Positions 1 through 7,845 of a stretch of 53,178 nt of DNA are shown here, piece after piece. A model generated the notes under the pieces. That model was not told where the DNA came from. It worked only from the letters and a program-made list of their open reading frames with translations, and did no database searches. The stretch is taken from positions 1 to 53,178 of the forward strand of contig SUXY01000014.1 in assembly GCA_015060705.1 (NCBI GenBank), in the 5' to 3' direction. The stretch is from Bacteroides sp. GTDB taxonomy: Bacteria > Bacteroidota > Bacteroidia > Bacteroidales > Bacteroidaceae. The translations under genes and the position numbers were made by a program. Numbering within the stretch: position 1 is the first letter of the stretch; every line of letters begins with the position of its first letter.

Positions 1-6
1 TGTAGT

Positions 7-32
7 ATTTCTTGCCGATATCGGCAAGAAAT
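7..32. repeat. 26-bp perfect palindrome
   Basis: The two 13-nt halves (ATTTCTTGCCGAT and its complement) meet without a spacer around GATATC. As RNA it would fold into a hairpin with a very small loop. It has no T-run directly behind it, so it could be a protein-binding site or the terminator of a gene left of the window. Confidence 0.6.
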
Positions 33-72
33 GACACCCGTTTGTTTATTTCTTAACTTTTTCTTTCTATTA

Positions 73-104
73 TTTCCGATTTTCGAATTACTTCTTTAAC
101 TTTG
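73..104 (+). promoter_or_regulatory. Promoter of the 6S-like RNA
   Basis: TAACTTTG at 97-104 matches the Bacteroides -7 consensus TAnnTTTG. TTTC at 73-76, exactly 20 nt upstream, is a near match to the -33 element. Transcription would start near 111, just before a small hairpin (ATTCCC/GGGAAT) and the long-hairpin RNA. Confidence 0.55.
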
Positions 105-140
105 TTGTAATTCCCGTCGGGGAATACGTTTTTTTATTGA

Positions 141-349
141 AGTGAGCGTTTGAAAGATATTATCCTATATAGGAATTCTGGACAAATTCTTTGGTTAGTG
201 GATAATAAACAAGAACGCTCACGTCGTGGTTGTATATATCCTTATGTTATATACCTAATCGGCGTGAGCTATTGTTTGTTATACTACCAGGGCGAGTCCA
301 GAAGCCTCTATATAGTGACATCCAATTGGCTTGCGCTTTTTTTTTAGAC
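141..349 (+). ncRNA. ssrS: Candidate 6S RNA
   Basis: The stretch folds into one long rod. GTGAGC (142-147) pairs with GCTTGCGC (329-336, small bulge); CCTATATAGG (164-173) with CCTCTATATAG (305-315); CTGGAC (178-183) with GTCCAG (296-301); the arm 192-212 with 272-289; GCTCACGTCG (217-226) with CGGCGTGAGC (260-269, one G-T pair); GTATATA (232-238) with TATATAC (248-254). A large internal bubble (about 148-163 against 316-328) and a run of nine T after the closing helix complete the picture. Length, single-rod shape, internal bubble and 3' U-run are what is known of 6S RNA, which binds RNA polymerase holoenzyme. A 65-codon reading frame inside it (150-347) has no recognisable protein character. 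The family name is inferred from architecture, not from a profile match. Confidence 0.6.
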
Positions 350-370
350 ATAACTTAAAAATCTATTATT

Positions 371-1894
371 ATGAAACGTTATCTTGTTTTATTATTTGGT
401 TTATGTATTGGCCTGTTAGCTAATGCACAGGCATATAAAGTAGATCTCGATGCTACCTTGTTGAAAAATTTTGAGCATTTAAAGAAGGGGGAGAAAGTTA
501 AAATTACTAGTGTGGTACATGATGTTGAAGAAGTAAAGGGTTACGGGCGATTAGAAGATGTATATTCAATTGTGATAGGAACAGATACCATTCCTGTCAA
601 TAGCAAAATTGGTGACCGCTTTAATTTTAGGTACGACAATGTTCAAGATTTATGGGATGAACAGATTATATGCAATGTTTTAGTATCATTACAAAAGAAG
701 GGCTCGCAAAATAGCTTAAGAAATGAAATGGAAGAAGAAGCTTTGGATTATATTTCAAAGCAGAAGGAATATAATATGGTTTTAAATGATCCATATTTGG
801 AGAATTATATCTATAGTCTAATTTCTAAAATTGCTCCAGTTGACATTGTTGATGGGAGACCTGGTAATGTCAATATATTGATTGTTGACAATCCGACATT
901 AAATGCTGGTATGTATTCTAATGGTACTATGGTGATACATACAGGATTACTTTCTGCATTGCACACAGAAGATGAACTTGTAGCTATATTGAGTCATGAA
1001 ATAGCCCACTTTGTTCTAGACCATAGTGTACAGAATGTAAATAAAGCTACTTCCCGTAAAAAAAGAGCAGAGTTTTGGGCTGCATTAGCTACTGGTCTTA
1101 CGGCTGTTGCAGAAGGAGTTGCTGCTAGCAAAGGAAATTATTATGCACCAGGAGCTGCTACTTTAGGTATGGCAGTTCTATCCACGACCGTAGCAGCCCA
1201 AATTGTTGAAAGATTAGGGATGAATTACAATTCAGAACAAGAGGAAGAAGCCGATAGAATAGCTGTTAGGGTACTTGAACTCTTGGGGTATGACAAGAAT
1301 GCTTTGGCAACCGCTTTAAATAGAATGCAGGAAAACATGGTGAAGGAAAGAAGTAACATGATGTATTTTCAATCTTATACTCATCCTGCTTTGGTCGAAC
1401 GTATAAAGAAAGCTGGTATACCACAAAACATTACTAGTTCTGAATATGAAAAAGAAGTTTCTTTTGCTATAACTAGTTCTGCAAGATTGAAGTTTGAAGA
1501 CAGACGCTTCCGCCAAACATTGCCATTGGTAAATACAAACATAAAGAATGGTGTTGCAACTGCTGAAGATTACATTTTGAAAGCTAATTGTTTGTTAGCA
1601 TTATATAATGACGAATCATCTAACAATGAGGTCTTATCATTAATAAGTAAAGCAAAAGCTATAGATGCCTCAAATATAAATCATTTTAAGGCAGAAATTC
1701 TAGGTAATTTGCGTTTAAGAAAGTTTTCTGTAGCTCAACAACTTTTGCAAAGTTATGTATCTGCTTTAAATGAAATGGAAATTCAATTGAAAAATATCGA
1801 AAGTGATGTCGCTTGGGATGAAAATAATGAATTCATTGTGTCTGAAAGAGACTGGGCTAATAGAATGAGTGTGAAAGTTAAAGTAATGCAATAA
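371..1894 (+). CDS. Secreted M48-family zinc metalloprotease
   Basis: The 507-residue protein has a signal peptide (residues 1-20, ending LLANAQ) and the M48 zinc motif HEIAH at about 209-213. The downstream third-ligand region EQEEEAD lies at about 289-295, with a hydrophobic Ala/Gly-rich segment between (about 233-280). The C-terminal third (about 390-470) looks TPR-like, as in BepA/LoiP-type periplasmic M48 peptidases, which act in outer-membrane protein quality control. A periplasmic protease role is inferred from that family; the N-terminal 130 residues are not recognised. The gene starts 29 nt behind the 6S-like RNA with no obvious promoter of its own, so read-through from that promoter is possible. 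It is visibly richer in A+T than the envelope genes that follow, which may reflect acquisition. Confidence 0.85.
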   Translation: MKRYLVLLFGLCIGLLANAQAYKVDLDATLLKNFEHLKKGEKVKITSVVHDVEEVKGYGRLEDVYSIVIGTDTIPVNSKIGDRFNFRYDNVQDLWDEQIICNVLVSLQKKGSQNSLRNEMEEEALDYISKQKEYNMVLNDPYLENYIYSLISKIAPVDIVDGRPGNVNILIVDNPTLNAGMYSNGTMVIHTGLLSALHTEDELVAILSHEIAHFVLDHSVQNVNKATSRKKRAEFWAALATGLTAVAEGVAASKGNYYAPGAATLGMAVLSTTVAAQIVERLGMNYNSEQEEEADRIAVRVLELLGYDKNALATALNRMQENMVKERSNMMYFQSYTHPALVERIKKAGIPQNITSSEYEKEVSFAITSSARLKFEDRRFRQTLPLVNTNIKNGVATAEDYILKANCLLALYNDESSNNEVLSLISKAKAIDASNINHFKAEILGNLRLRKFSVAQQLLQSYVSALNEMEIQLKNIESDVAWDENNEFIVSERDWANRMSVKVKVMQ

Positions 1895-1945
1895 TAAAAC
1901 TAAATGAATGTGTGTGTTAAAATAGAAAATGTCTATCATTATGTC

Positions 1946-2020
1946 GTGTCATTCTGAACGAAATGAAGAATTTGTTAACATAAAGTGGATATTCTTCGTG
2001 ATGCTCAGGATGAGTGACAC
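1946..2020. repeat. GTCATTC intergenic hairpin element, copy 1 (divergent)
   Basis: An imperfect inverted repeat begins GTGTCATTCTGAACG and ends GATGAGTGACAC, with GAAGAAT and ATTCTTC as inner arms. It lies between convergent genes (M48 and the DUF3791 module). It is related to, but more diverged than, five other copies in the window. Confidence 0.65.
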
Positions 2021-2061
2021 ATTGATGGGAAAATTCCATTTTGACACACACATTCATTCAT

Positions 2062-2307
2062 TTATCCTCTCAACTCCAACAAAACCTCATCTACAATATA
2101 AAGATTCCCAAATAGATAAAGCCCTGTTTCTTTATCATGCAAGTCGGCACAAGTCTTGCTCTCATAAAAGAGTTGTAAGGCTTTAGCGGGAGAAATGTCT
2201 AAACGTTTGGAAAGTTCAGCCGATATGATTCCGATGCGATTACTCAAAATGATCTCTTGGATTTCAGGAGATTTTATAGGGTCATTCTGCAGGTTCACTT
2301 CTTTCAT
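2062..2307 (-). CDS. Small DUF3791-like protein, third gene of the DUF3990 module
   Basis: An 81-residue soluble protein without signal or membrane segment. It resembles the small partner proteins (DUF3791-like) that accompany DUF3990 genes, with the pattern of a short helix, ISxxLSxRLxISPAKALQLFYES, and an acidic tail (NLYIVDEVLLEL). Its start overlaps the end of the DUF3990 gene by 26 nt, so the two are very probably translated from one mRNA. A regulatory or antitoxin-like role is inference from context only. Confidence 0.6.
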   Translation of the reverse strand: MKEVNLQNDPIKSPEIQEIILSNRIGIISAELSKRLDISPAKALQLFYESKTCADLHDKETGLYLFGNLYIVDEVLLELRG

Positions 2308-2773
2308 ACGATAGATATTTATCGGTAATACTTTGGCTTAGCAAACAAATTTGGTTGTTTGGCTGATGTTCGGAAAGTCGTTTCAAGGCTATGTCAGCAC
2401 TCATTAATCCAGCCATATATAGGTTAATGGTATCTATGACACGGTCATTAGCCACACCGCCTTCGATGTAGTCATATTCAGCAGCTGGGTTTAAACCTTT
2501 ACGGCTAGCTACAATAAATTCTAACCATTCTTGGTCGTATGCTTTGAATATTTTGCAACGGGCCTTTGTAAGAATAGAATCACGATCTAGTTGATAGATG
2601 TTGACAATTGCTTGTGATTTACGACGTTTGGCAGTCGATTTAGCCCATTCAATGGCTTGTTCCTTAAAAACAGTAACATAAAAGCCACGTCCAAAATCAA
2701 GATTTTCCCGACCGAGTCGACAGATTGGAGTCTCAACAATCTCGGTTCCTCCATGATAAACTGTAATTTTCAT
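2282..2773 (-). CDS. DUF3990 family protein, ADP-ribosyltransferase-like
   Basis: The 163-residue protein begins with YHGG (residues 6-9) and has LDFGRGFYVT at about 26-35. It also has an acidic IEGGVANDRV segment near 104-113. The YHG and GRGFY blocks are the signature of DUF3990, a family related to the ADP-ribosyltransferase fold. No signal peptide is present, so it acts in the cytoplasm. It overlaps both neighbours (4 nt upstream, ATGA; 26 nt downstream), giving a tight three-gene unit of toxin-antitoxin size. ADP-ribosylating toxicity is inferred from the family's fold and is not shown. Confidence 0.75.
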   Translation of the reverse strand: MKITVYHGGTEIVETPICRLGRENLDFGRGFYVTVFKEQAIEWAKSTAKRRKSQAIVNIYQLDRDSILTKARCKIFKAYDQEWLEFIVASRKGLNPAAEYDYIEGGVANDRVIDTINLYMAGLMSADIALKRLSEHQPNNQICLLSQSITDKYLSYERSEPAE

Positions 2774-3009
2774 TGCTTAGCCTCCCATGTAGTTAAACAT
2801 TCTATCATGTTTGCAGTTACGTGTTCGCGACTTTCGGTATGAAGGGTTTCATAATAGGGCAAGATATAATTTTCTATCATTCCTACACGGTTCATGCGGG
2901 TAAAAATCTCTTGATAAGATTTGCCCAAATGTCGAGCTGTACTCTCGATGCACGAAGCTGCAAATGCCAATACCACTTCTGTATGTGATAATTCAATTAG
3001 ATTCTTCAT
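2770..3009 (-). CDS. DUF3791 family protein
   Basis: A 79-residue protein with the DUF3791 pattern: an N-terminal helix carrying CIESTARHLGKS, then QEIFTRM, the central ENYILPYYETLHT block (about 46-58), and a C-terminal helix. It is the first gene of the module and shares ATGA with the DUF3990 gene. DUF3791 and DUF3990 genes commonly sit together in Bacteroides and Firmicutes; which member, if any, neutralises the other is unknown. Confidence 0.75.
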   Translation of the reverse strand: MKNLIELSHTEVVLAFAASCIESTARHLGKSYQEIFTRMNRVGMIENYILPYYETLHTESREHVTANMIECLTTWEAKQ

Positions 3010-3043
3010 ACCTATTAAATGGGATTATTGTTTTGTTGTTTTG

Positions 3044-3051
3044 CAAATATA
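3044..3051 (-). promoter_or_regulatory. -7 element of the DUF3791/DUF3990 module
   Basis: The minus strand reads TATATTTG, matching TAnnTTTG, 34 nt upstream of the DUF3791 start codon. No good -33 box was identified. Confidence 0.5.
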
Positions 3052-3133
3052 CACTTTTCCTATAAATATCAGCATTAAAATAAGACTAAATTACTTTTCA
3101 GAAAACGTGTTGTCACATACACCTACTTTTTTA

Positions 3134-5509
3134 TCAAAACTCCACAGTAATCCCAATGCTAGGAATGATACTTCCTGTCTCTTGCTTCACGGTTCTAAGC
3201 TTATAGCGTTGCTCAGTGATCGGTGCAGAAGGATTCTCAATGATGCCTGTGCTTAAAAAGGCATCTTGTTGTTTGAGTTTGCTTCCCGTTACGTTTTGAA
3301 TACTAACATACCACCCCAAGCGCCATTGCTTGAAATAATAGTTCTTGTCGATGCGGAGGTCTAGTTGCGCAAAGCTGGAAAGACGTTCCGTATTGTATAA
3401 ACCGTAGTCGTAATATGGTCTTCCTTGCGCATTCCACGCCTCTACGAGTGCGGACTTTTCGATGTCGTATGGAGTATAGGGTGAACCACCAATCATGCTT
3501 AGTTTGGCTCCTAAACTCCATTGCCGAGGAAGATCCCATACACAACTCATGTTCAGGATATACCGGTTGTCCCAAGCTGAAGGAAGATAGGGACTATTCT
3601 TGTTGTTTCTATATTCGCTTTGATATAAGGTGAGCGAGGCACTGGCATTGATTTTGTCGGGTACATGCCATTTGGCCAATAGCTCTACGCCATATGCACG
3701 ACCTTGCGCTGAGGAAATTAATGCTTCATTACCGAAGATACCGTAGTCGTTGCCCTTGCAAGCTAGGGGGATGTTGTCAAGAATGCAGAGGGGCATTTGA
3801 CTGTATCGTTTGTAGAATCCTTCCACTGAGACAATGACCTGACGAACAGGGCGCCAATTCACACCCATACTTCCCGATGCTACCCGTTGGTATTTCAGTT
3901 CCCGATTGACCCAATTTCCTTCATTGTCTTTGAATCCGAGAGCGGTATAAGGTGGTAATTCGTAATAAATACCCACATTCCCGGCTACCGACCAATGTTC
4001 ATTGAAGGTATAATTGGCAGATATCCGAGGAGATAGTTGATGAAATGGATTCTTCATTTTGGCTAAGTTCGATGCATCTACACGGATGCCGAAAGAGCTT
4101 GTCAACCTTTGATTGGGCGAGGTATAATCGCCTGAAACGAAACCTCCCCAACTCCAAATACCAAGGTCTGTTTGATAGTCTATCCACGATGCTTGTTGGT
4201 TGGCATAGAACCGTTGGATCGTGTGATTGGTATAGCGGGAATAGCTCATTTCCGCTCCTTGTTTCCATGTCCATTTCCCGATGGAAGAACGGTTCTCGAA
4301 TCGAAGGGAAGTCTTTTGTTCGGAACTTCGGAGGCGAAGCATCAGATTCTCTTCCGATGATTCGTCATTGTTTACATATTTGGTCATTCGGTTGTTCAGG
4401 TAACTATGACTCAAGAAGAGGCTTTGTGTATTCCTTCCACCATAATGCTTGTAGCTTGCCCCTAGTGTATACGTGTCCTGATGAACTACGGGTAAGTAGC
4501 TCAATAAGAATTCGTTTTCCTTGTTCTTCTCATCGGTATTCAGTTTCATACGGTCGATGCCTCCCAAACCAAGGAACATCAGTTCATGCTTGTCATTTAG
4601 ACGTGTTTTTATCTTGAATTGTCCGTCAATGTAATTCGGTAGGAAAGGCAATCCGAGGAGCTTGAACATGAATTGCAGATAGGATTGTCGTGCGGAGAAC
4701 AGATAAGTGGTCTTCTCGCTGAAATGTCCGCTTCCGCTCAACGAAACCTCCGATGCGCCAAGTGTCGCCTTGAAGTCCTGACGCTCCGGATTGCCATTGA
4801 ACAGACTGAAATCAAGCACCGAGCTCAAAGCACCCGAGCGGTTGGCGGGGAATGCTCCCGTATAGAAATTGATTTCCCGTACCAAGTCCGAATTGATGAT
4901 GCCTACCGGTCCTCCCGAAGCTCCTTGGGTGGAAAAATGGTTGATGTTTGGAATCTCGATTCCATCCATAAAATAACGGTTTTCCGATGGCCCACCACCT
5001 CTTACTATCAAGTCGTTTCGATAGCCAATAGGAGAAAAGGAAACTCCGGGGAAGGAGCGCACGATGCGGGAGATATCCCGATTAGCACCTGGTATCTTCT
5101 CGATGTCTTGAAGTCCGATGACAAAAAGGCTCACGGGGCTTTCCGTGGTCCGTCGGAGAGGAGAAGGGCTGACGGTCACTTCGCCCAGCAATTGCGCATC
5201 TTCTTCCAGTTCCACCTCGATGAAAGGGGTTCGGGCAGAGACCATATACTCGGAAGTCAGCTTGTCCTTATAGCCGATACACGACACCACAAGCCGATGA
5301 ATGCCCGGCTTGGCATTGTTGATTTGGAACCGTCCGATGGAGTCGGTAGCAGTCCCCGTTTGGATATTTCCTTCGATGTACACATTGGCATACGGAATGC
5401 CTTGACGGGTCTTTTGGTCGATTACTTTTCCGTGGATGGCAAATGTTTGTGCGGATGCTATCAGACAAGTATGGATAAGGATAGCAAAGAGCCAAAAAGT
5501 TCTTTTCAC
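3134..5509 (-). CDS. TonB-dependent outer-membrane receptor with carboxypeptidase-like N-terminal domain
   Basis: The 791-residue protein has a signal peptide (1-20). A CarboxypepD_reg-like beta-sandwich follows at about 23-110 (IHGKVIDQKTRQGIPYANV ... SCIGYKD), then a plug domain at about 115-240 (VRGGGPSENRYFMDGIEIPN) and a 22-strand-type barrel to the terminal Phe of ITVEF. It is shorter than SusC proteins and has no SusD beside it, so it is a stand-alone receptor of unknown substrate. It lies 117 nt downstream of the C25-like peptidase gene on the same strand, separated by a 10-bp hairpin. It may therefore belong to the same envelope system or be expressed separately; no clear promoter was found. 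Confidence 0.85.
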   Translation of the reverse strand: MKRTFWLFAILIHTCLIASAQTFAIHGKVIDQKTRQGIPYANVYIEGNIQTGTATDSIGRFQINNAKPGIHRLVVSCIGYKDKLTSEYMVSARTPFIEVELEEDAQLLGEVTVSPSPLRRTTESPVSLFVIGLQDIEKIPGANRDISRIVRSFPGVSFSPIGYRNDLIVRGGGPSENRYFMDGIEIPNINHFSTQGASGGPVGIINSDLVREINFYTGAFPANRSGALSSVLDFSLFNGNPERQDFKATLGASEVSLSGSGHFSEKTTYLFSARQSYLQFMFKLLGLPFLPNYIDGQFKIKTRLNDKHELMFLGLGGIDRMKLNTDEKNKENEFLLSYLPVVHQDTYTLGASYKHYGGRNTQSLFLSHSYLNNRMTKYVNNDESSEENLMLRLRSSEQKTSLRFENRSSIGKWTWKQGAEMSYSRYTNHTIQRFYANQQASWIDYQTDLGIWSWGGFVSGDYTSPNQRLTSSFGIRVDASNLAKMKNPFHQLSPRISANYTFNEHWSVAGNVGIYYELPPYTALGFKDNEGNWVNRELKYQRVASGSMGVNWRPVRQVIVSVEGFYKRYSQMPLCILDNIPLACKGNDYGIFGNEALISSAQGRAYGVELLAKWHVPDKINASASLTLYQSEYRNNKNSPYLPSAWDNRYILNMSCVWDLPRQWSLGAKLSMIGGSPYTPYDIEKSALVEAWNAQGRPYYDYGLYNTERLSSFAQLDLRIDKNYYFKQWRLGWYVSIQNVTGSKLKQQDAFLSTGIIENPSAPITEQRYKLRTVKQETGSIIPSIGITVEF

Positions 5510-5595
5510 GTTTGTCTTTATTTAGTTTCATTAGAAGACAAACTTGACGGGGGGATTGTTTAAATGAGGTAAGGAGAAATTTAAGTTTCATAAAT

Positions 5596-5623
5596 AACTC
5601 TCCCCTTCACAAGGGGGAGAGTT
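5596..5623 (-). terminator. Hairpin behind the C25-like peptidase gene
   Basis: A perfect 10-bp stem (AACTCTCCCC / GGGGAGAGTT) with an 8-nt loop starts 3 nt beyond the stop codon. The following minus-strand bases (ATTTATG) make only a weak U-tract, so termination may be partial. Confidence 0.45.
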
Positions 5624-5625
5624 GC

Positions 5626-7824
5626 TTATCTATTCTTTCCTTCCAGACGAGCAATGCTCTTCTGGATTTCCTTCTTCAAAGCTTCATCGTTGGCTTTGGT
5701 TTCTTTCAAAGAATTGATGATGATGGCTTTGTTATGGTAGAGGTTGTACCAACCCAAGACTTCGGCAGCAATGATACGCTGGTCTACTGGACGGGATCCA
5801 TCTTTTACGAAAGCAAGGAGCATGTCGAGAGGCTTTCCACCTACGGGATGATTACGGAAGGTGCGGAGGTCACGACGGACATAACTAGCCTTGCTCTTCG
5901 GATTGGTGATGGTTTCGATATCACGCTCCATGCTCTTCTCCTGGCGAGGGAGTTGGGCTAACAAAGCATCTGCATGGTTACGGTTGTAAAGCGTCATCGA
6001 AGCTACTTGCTTTTCGATTTCTGCCTTCACATCGGCATACGGGAAGGCATCGATACCACCCATAATCTTGAAGCGGAGACGCTTTTCCTGACTGCGTTGC
6101 AAATAACTTTGTACCCATGCCGGAATCAATTCGTTGGAACCGTTCTTTTCGGCATATTCACCGGCATAGCGACGGATAAGTTCATAGCTATCGTTCAAGG
6201 CTGCTTTAATTACATCGGTCGATTGGGTAGGGTGATTCAATACCAACAAACGAAGGGCTTCCAAACGCTTCATGAACGAATCGGAATGGTAATAGCTTTC
6301 TTCGAGCAAAGGTACGATGTCCTTATAATCGGCATCCGAGAGCTTGCGGAGCGCCAACGCTTGCATATCCGCCAACGGAGAATAGAGTTGTTTCTTCCAG
6401 AAAGCGATGTCGCCTTCCTTCAATACCAAGGCTTGGTTGATGTCGAAACCGGCATTCACATTCGGAGTGAAGCGGAAAGTCGGGTCGCCGATGAGGTGAT
6501 TTTCGAGGAAGCATGTCAAGCGGGCAAACTGACCGATACGCATACCTGCTGCCATGAGACCGATGAATTCATCCGGCCATTTGTCTTGGATAGAGTTCAC
6601 CGAACAAGCCAAAGTTGCAATGGTCTTTCCCGGATTGAAGATATATGAGCCCGACAAGTAATCGTCCAAGTGGAAAGAGCCGTTGAAGCAAGCGTCGAAC
6701 ATTACGAAACGGGCATTCGGACGGAGCTGATGAATCTCTTCCATGTGGATATCCATGTGATAGTTGTAAATGGAATCGGCCTTTTGCTTTTCCGGATCGA
6801 AGGCTTCTTCACACCAACTTTCCGGTATGTTGTATCGCTTGGCATACTCGGCAATCGCTGCTTCTTTACCTATCTTCTTCGCTCTTCCGGGGAGTTTACT
6901 ACGAAGGTATAACTTGATACTTTCGATGTTTTCCTGTACGTTTCCAGGCATTTCATAACCGTTGATGTATTGCACATCTGTATGTCCGTGATGATGGAAA
7001 AGCATCATGTCAAGGTCTTCCCGTTGTACTTCGTTCAGATACATGTTCTTGGACGGGAACTGGAAGGTAAAGTCGTAGAACTTCACGGTATGTCCCGGAC
7101 GGAAAAGTTGCGGGAATTGTTCACGGAGCGCAATTTGTTCACCACTCCAGGCTAAGAGGTCTTCCGAGTTATAACCATGTCCACGAGCCATGGTCAGTTG
7201 GTCGAGCACGTTGGTTTGTTGCTTTTCGGCTACTACCTTCTTCAAGTAATCACGGAGCAATTGATACTTGTCCATGCCTTCTGCACGAAGCGGACGGATA
7301 CGACCCGAATAGATGTCCGGTGAAAGGTATTGGCTACCATCGGCACGAAGCGAAACATAATGATAGTTTGTATAGATGCTGTCTTGCTTCAGATAGTCGA
7401 ACTTCAAGTCGAAATCATCGTAATAGCGGTCGGAAGGTACGCTGGAACGATGCCATGCCATGGTTTGGTTCATCTTGAAAGCCGAGCAAAGGTGTTGGGC
7501 ATCACGCACCATAGGGACAGGAATATCCCCCACGAATACACAACCTTCGAGCGGTGCCTTCTTGTCGGCATGCAGGTCGATGAGCAATTCACGGATGGGT
7601 TGGGGAGTCTTCCAATCGTCGATGAGAAGGTATGTTCCCAATCCTTCGTTTTCTACACTGGCGCGGTAAGCGTCGATTTCATTCTTAGCGGCTTCGTAAC
7701 TCTTGGAGTCGGTCACGATGGCAAAGGTGGTCTTTGTCTTGACGGACGGCTTCACAATGGTTTGAGCCGTGGTTCCTTGCAGGAGTGCTAATGCCAAGCC
7801 TGCGAATGCGATGTATCTTTTCAT
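5626..7824 (-). CDS. Secreted C25 (gingipain)-like caspase-fold peptidase with HEAT-like C-terminus
   Basis: The 732-residue protein has a signal peptide (1-20). The region 30-430 looks like the gingipain/caspase-fold C25 catalytic domain. HHHGH at 277-281 and DACFNGS at 377-383 (Cys379) fit the clan CD His-Gly and Ala-Cys dyad. The C-terminal 280 residues are alpha-helical with repeated hydrophobic patterns (LEALRLLVLNHP, LIRRYAGEYAEKNG), like HEAT repeats. It lacks the type IX secretion C-terminal domain of gingipains. It is the last gene of a run with a DUF6850-like barrel (21 nt upstream), a DUF4876-like lipoprotein and a large TonB receptor, so a surface or periplasmic processing role in that system is inferred. 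Confidence 0.75.
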   Translation of the reverse strand: MKRYIAFAGLALALLQGTTAQTIVKPSVKTKTTFAIVTDSKSYEAAKNEIDAYRASVENEGLGTYLLIDDWKTPQPIRELLIDLHADKKAPLEGCVFVGDIPVPMVRDAQHLCSAFKMNQTMAWHRSSVPSDRYYDDFDLKFDYLKQDSIYTNYHYVSLRADGSQYLSPDIYSGRIRPLRAEGMDKYQLLRDYLKKVVAEKQQTNVLDQLTMARGHGYNSEDLLAWSGEQIALREQFPQLFRPGHTVKFYDFTFQFPSKNMYLNEVQREDLDMMLFHHHGHTDVQYINGYEMPGNVQENIESIKLYLRSKLPGRAKKIGKEAAIAEYAKRYNIPESWCEEAFDPEKQKADSIYNYHMDIHMEEIHQLRPNARFVMFDACFNGSFHLDDYLSGSYIFNPGKTIATLACSVNSIQDKWPDEFIGLMAAGMRIGQFARLTCFLENHLIGDPTFRFTPNVNAGFDINQALVLKEGDIAFWKKQLYSPLADMQALALRKLSDADYKDIVPLLEESYYHSDSFMKRLEALRLLVLNHPTQSTDVIKAALNDSYELIRRYAGEYAEKNGSNELIPAWVQSYLQRSQEKRLRFKIMGGIDAFPYADVKAEIEKQVASMTLYNRNHADALLAQLPRQEKSMERDIETITNPKSKASYVRRDLRTFRNHPVGGKPLDMLLAFVKDGSRPVDQRIIAAEVLGWYNLYHNKAIIINSLKETKANDEALKKEIQKSIARLEGKNR

Positions 7825-7845
7825 GTTTATTTATTTTTTGTTTTC

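Noticed and set aside
150-347. 65-codon reading frame near the left edge
   Set aside because: It lies wholly inside the paired rod of the 6S-like RNA and has no recognisable protein character.
1929-2186. 85-codon plus-strand frame
   Set aside because: It runs through a hairpin repeat element and into the antisense strand of the small DUF3791-like gene.
4673-5563. 296-codon plus-strand frame and other long frames opposite the TonB receptors
   Set aside because: They are antisense to clear receptor genes, lack protein family features and arise from the codon bias of the real strand.
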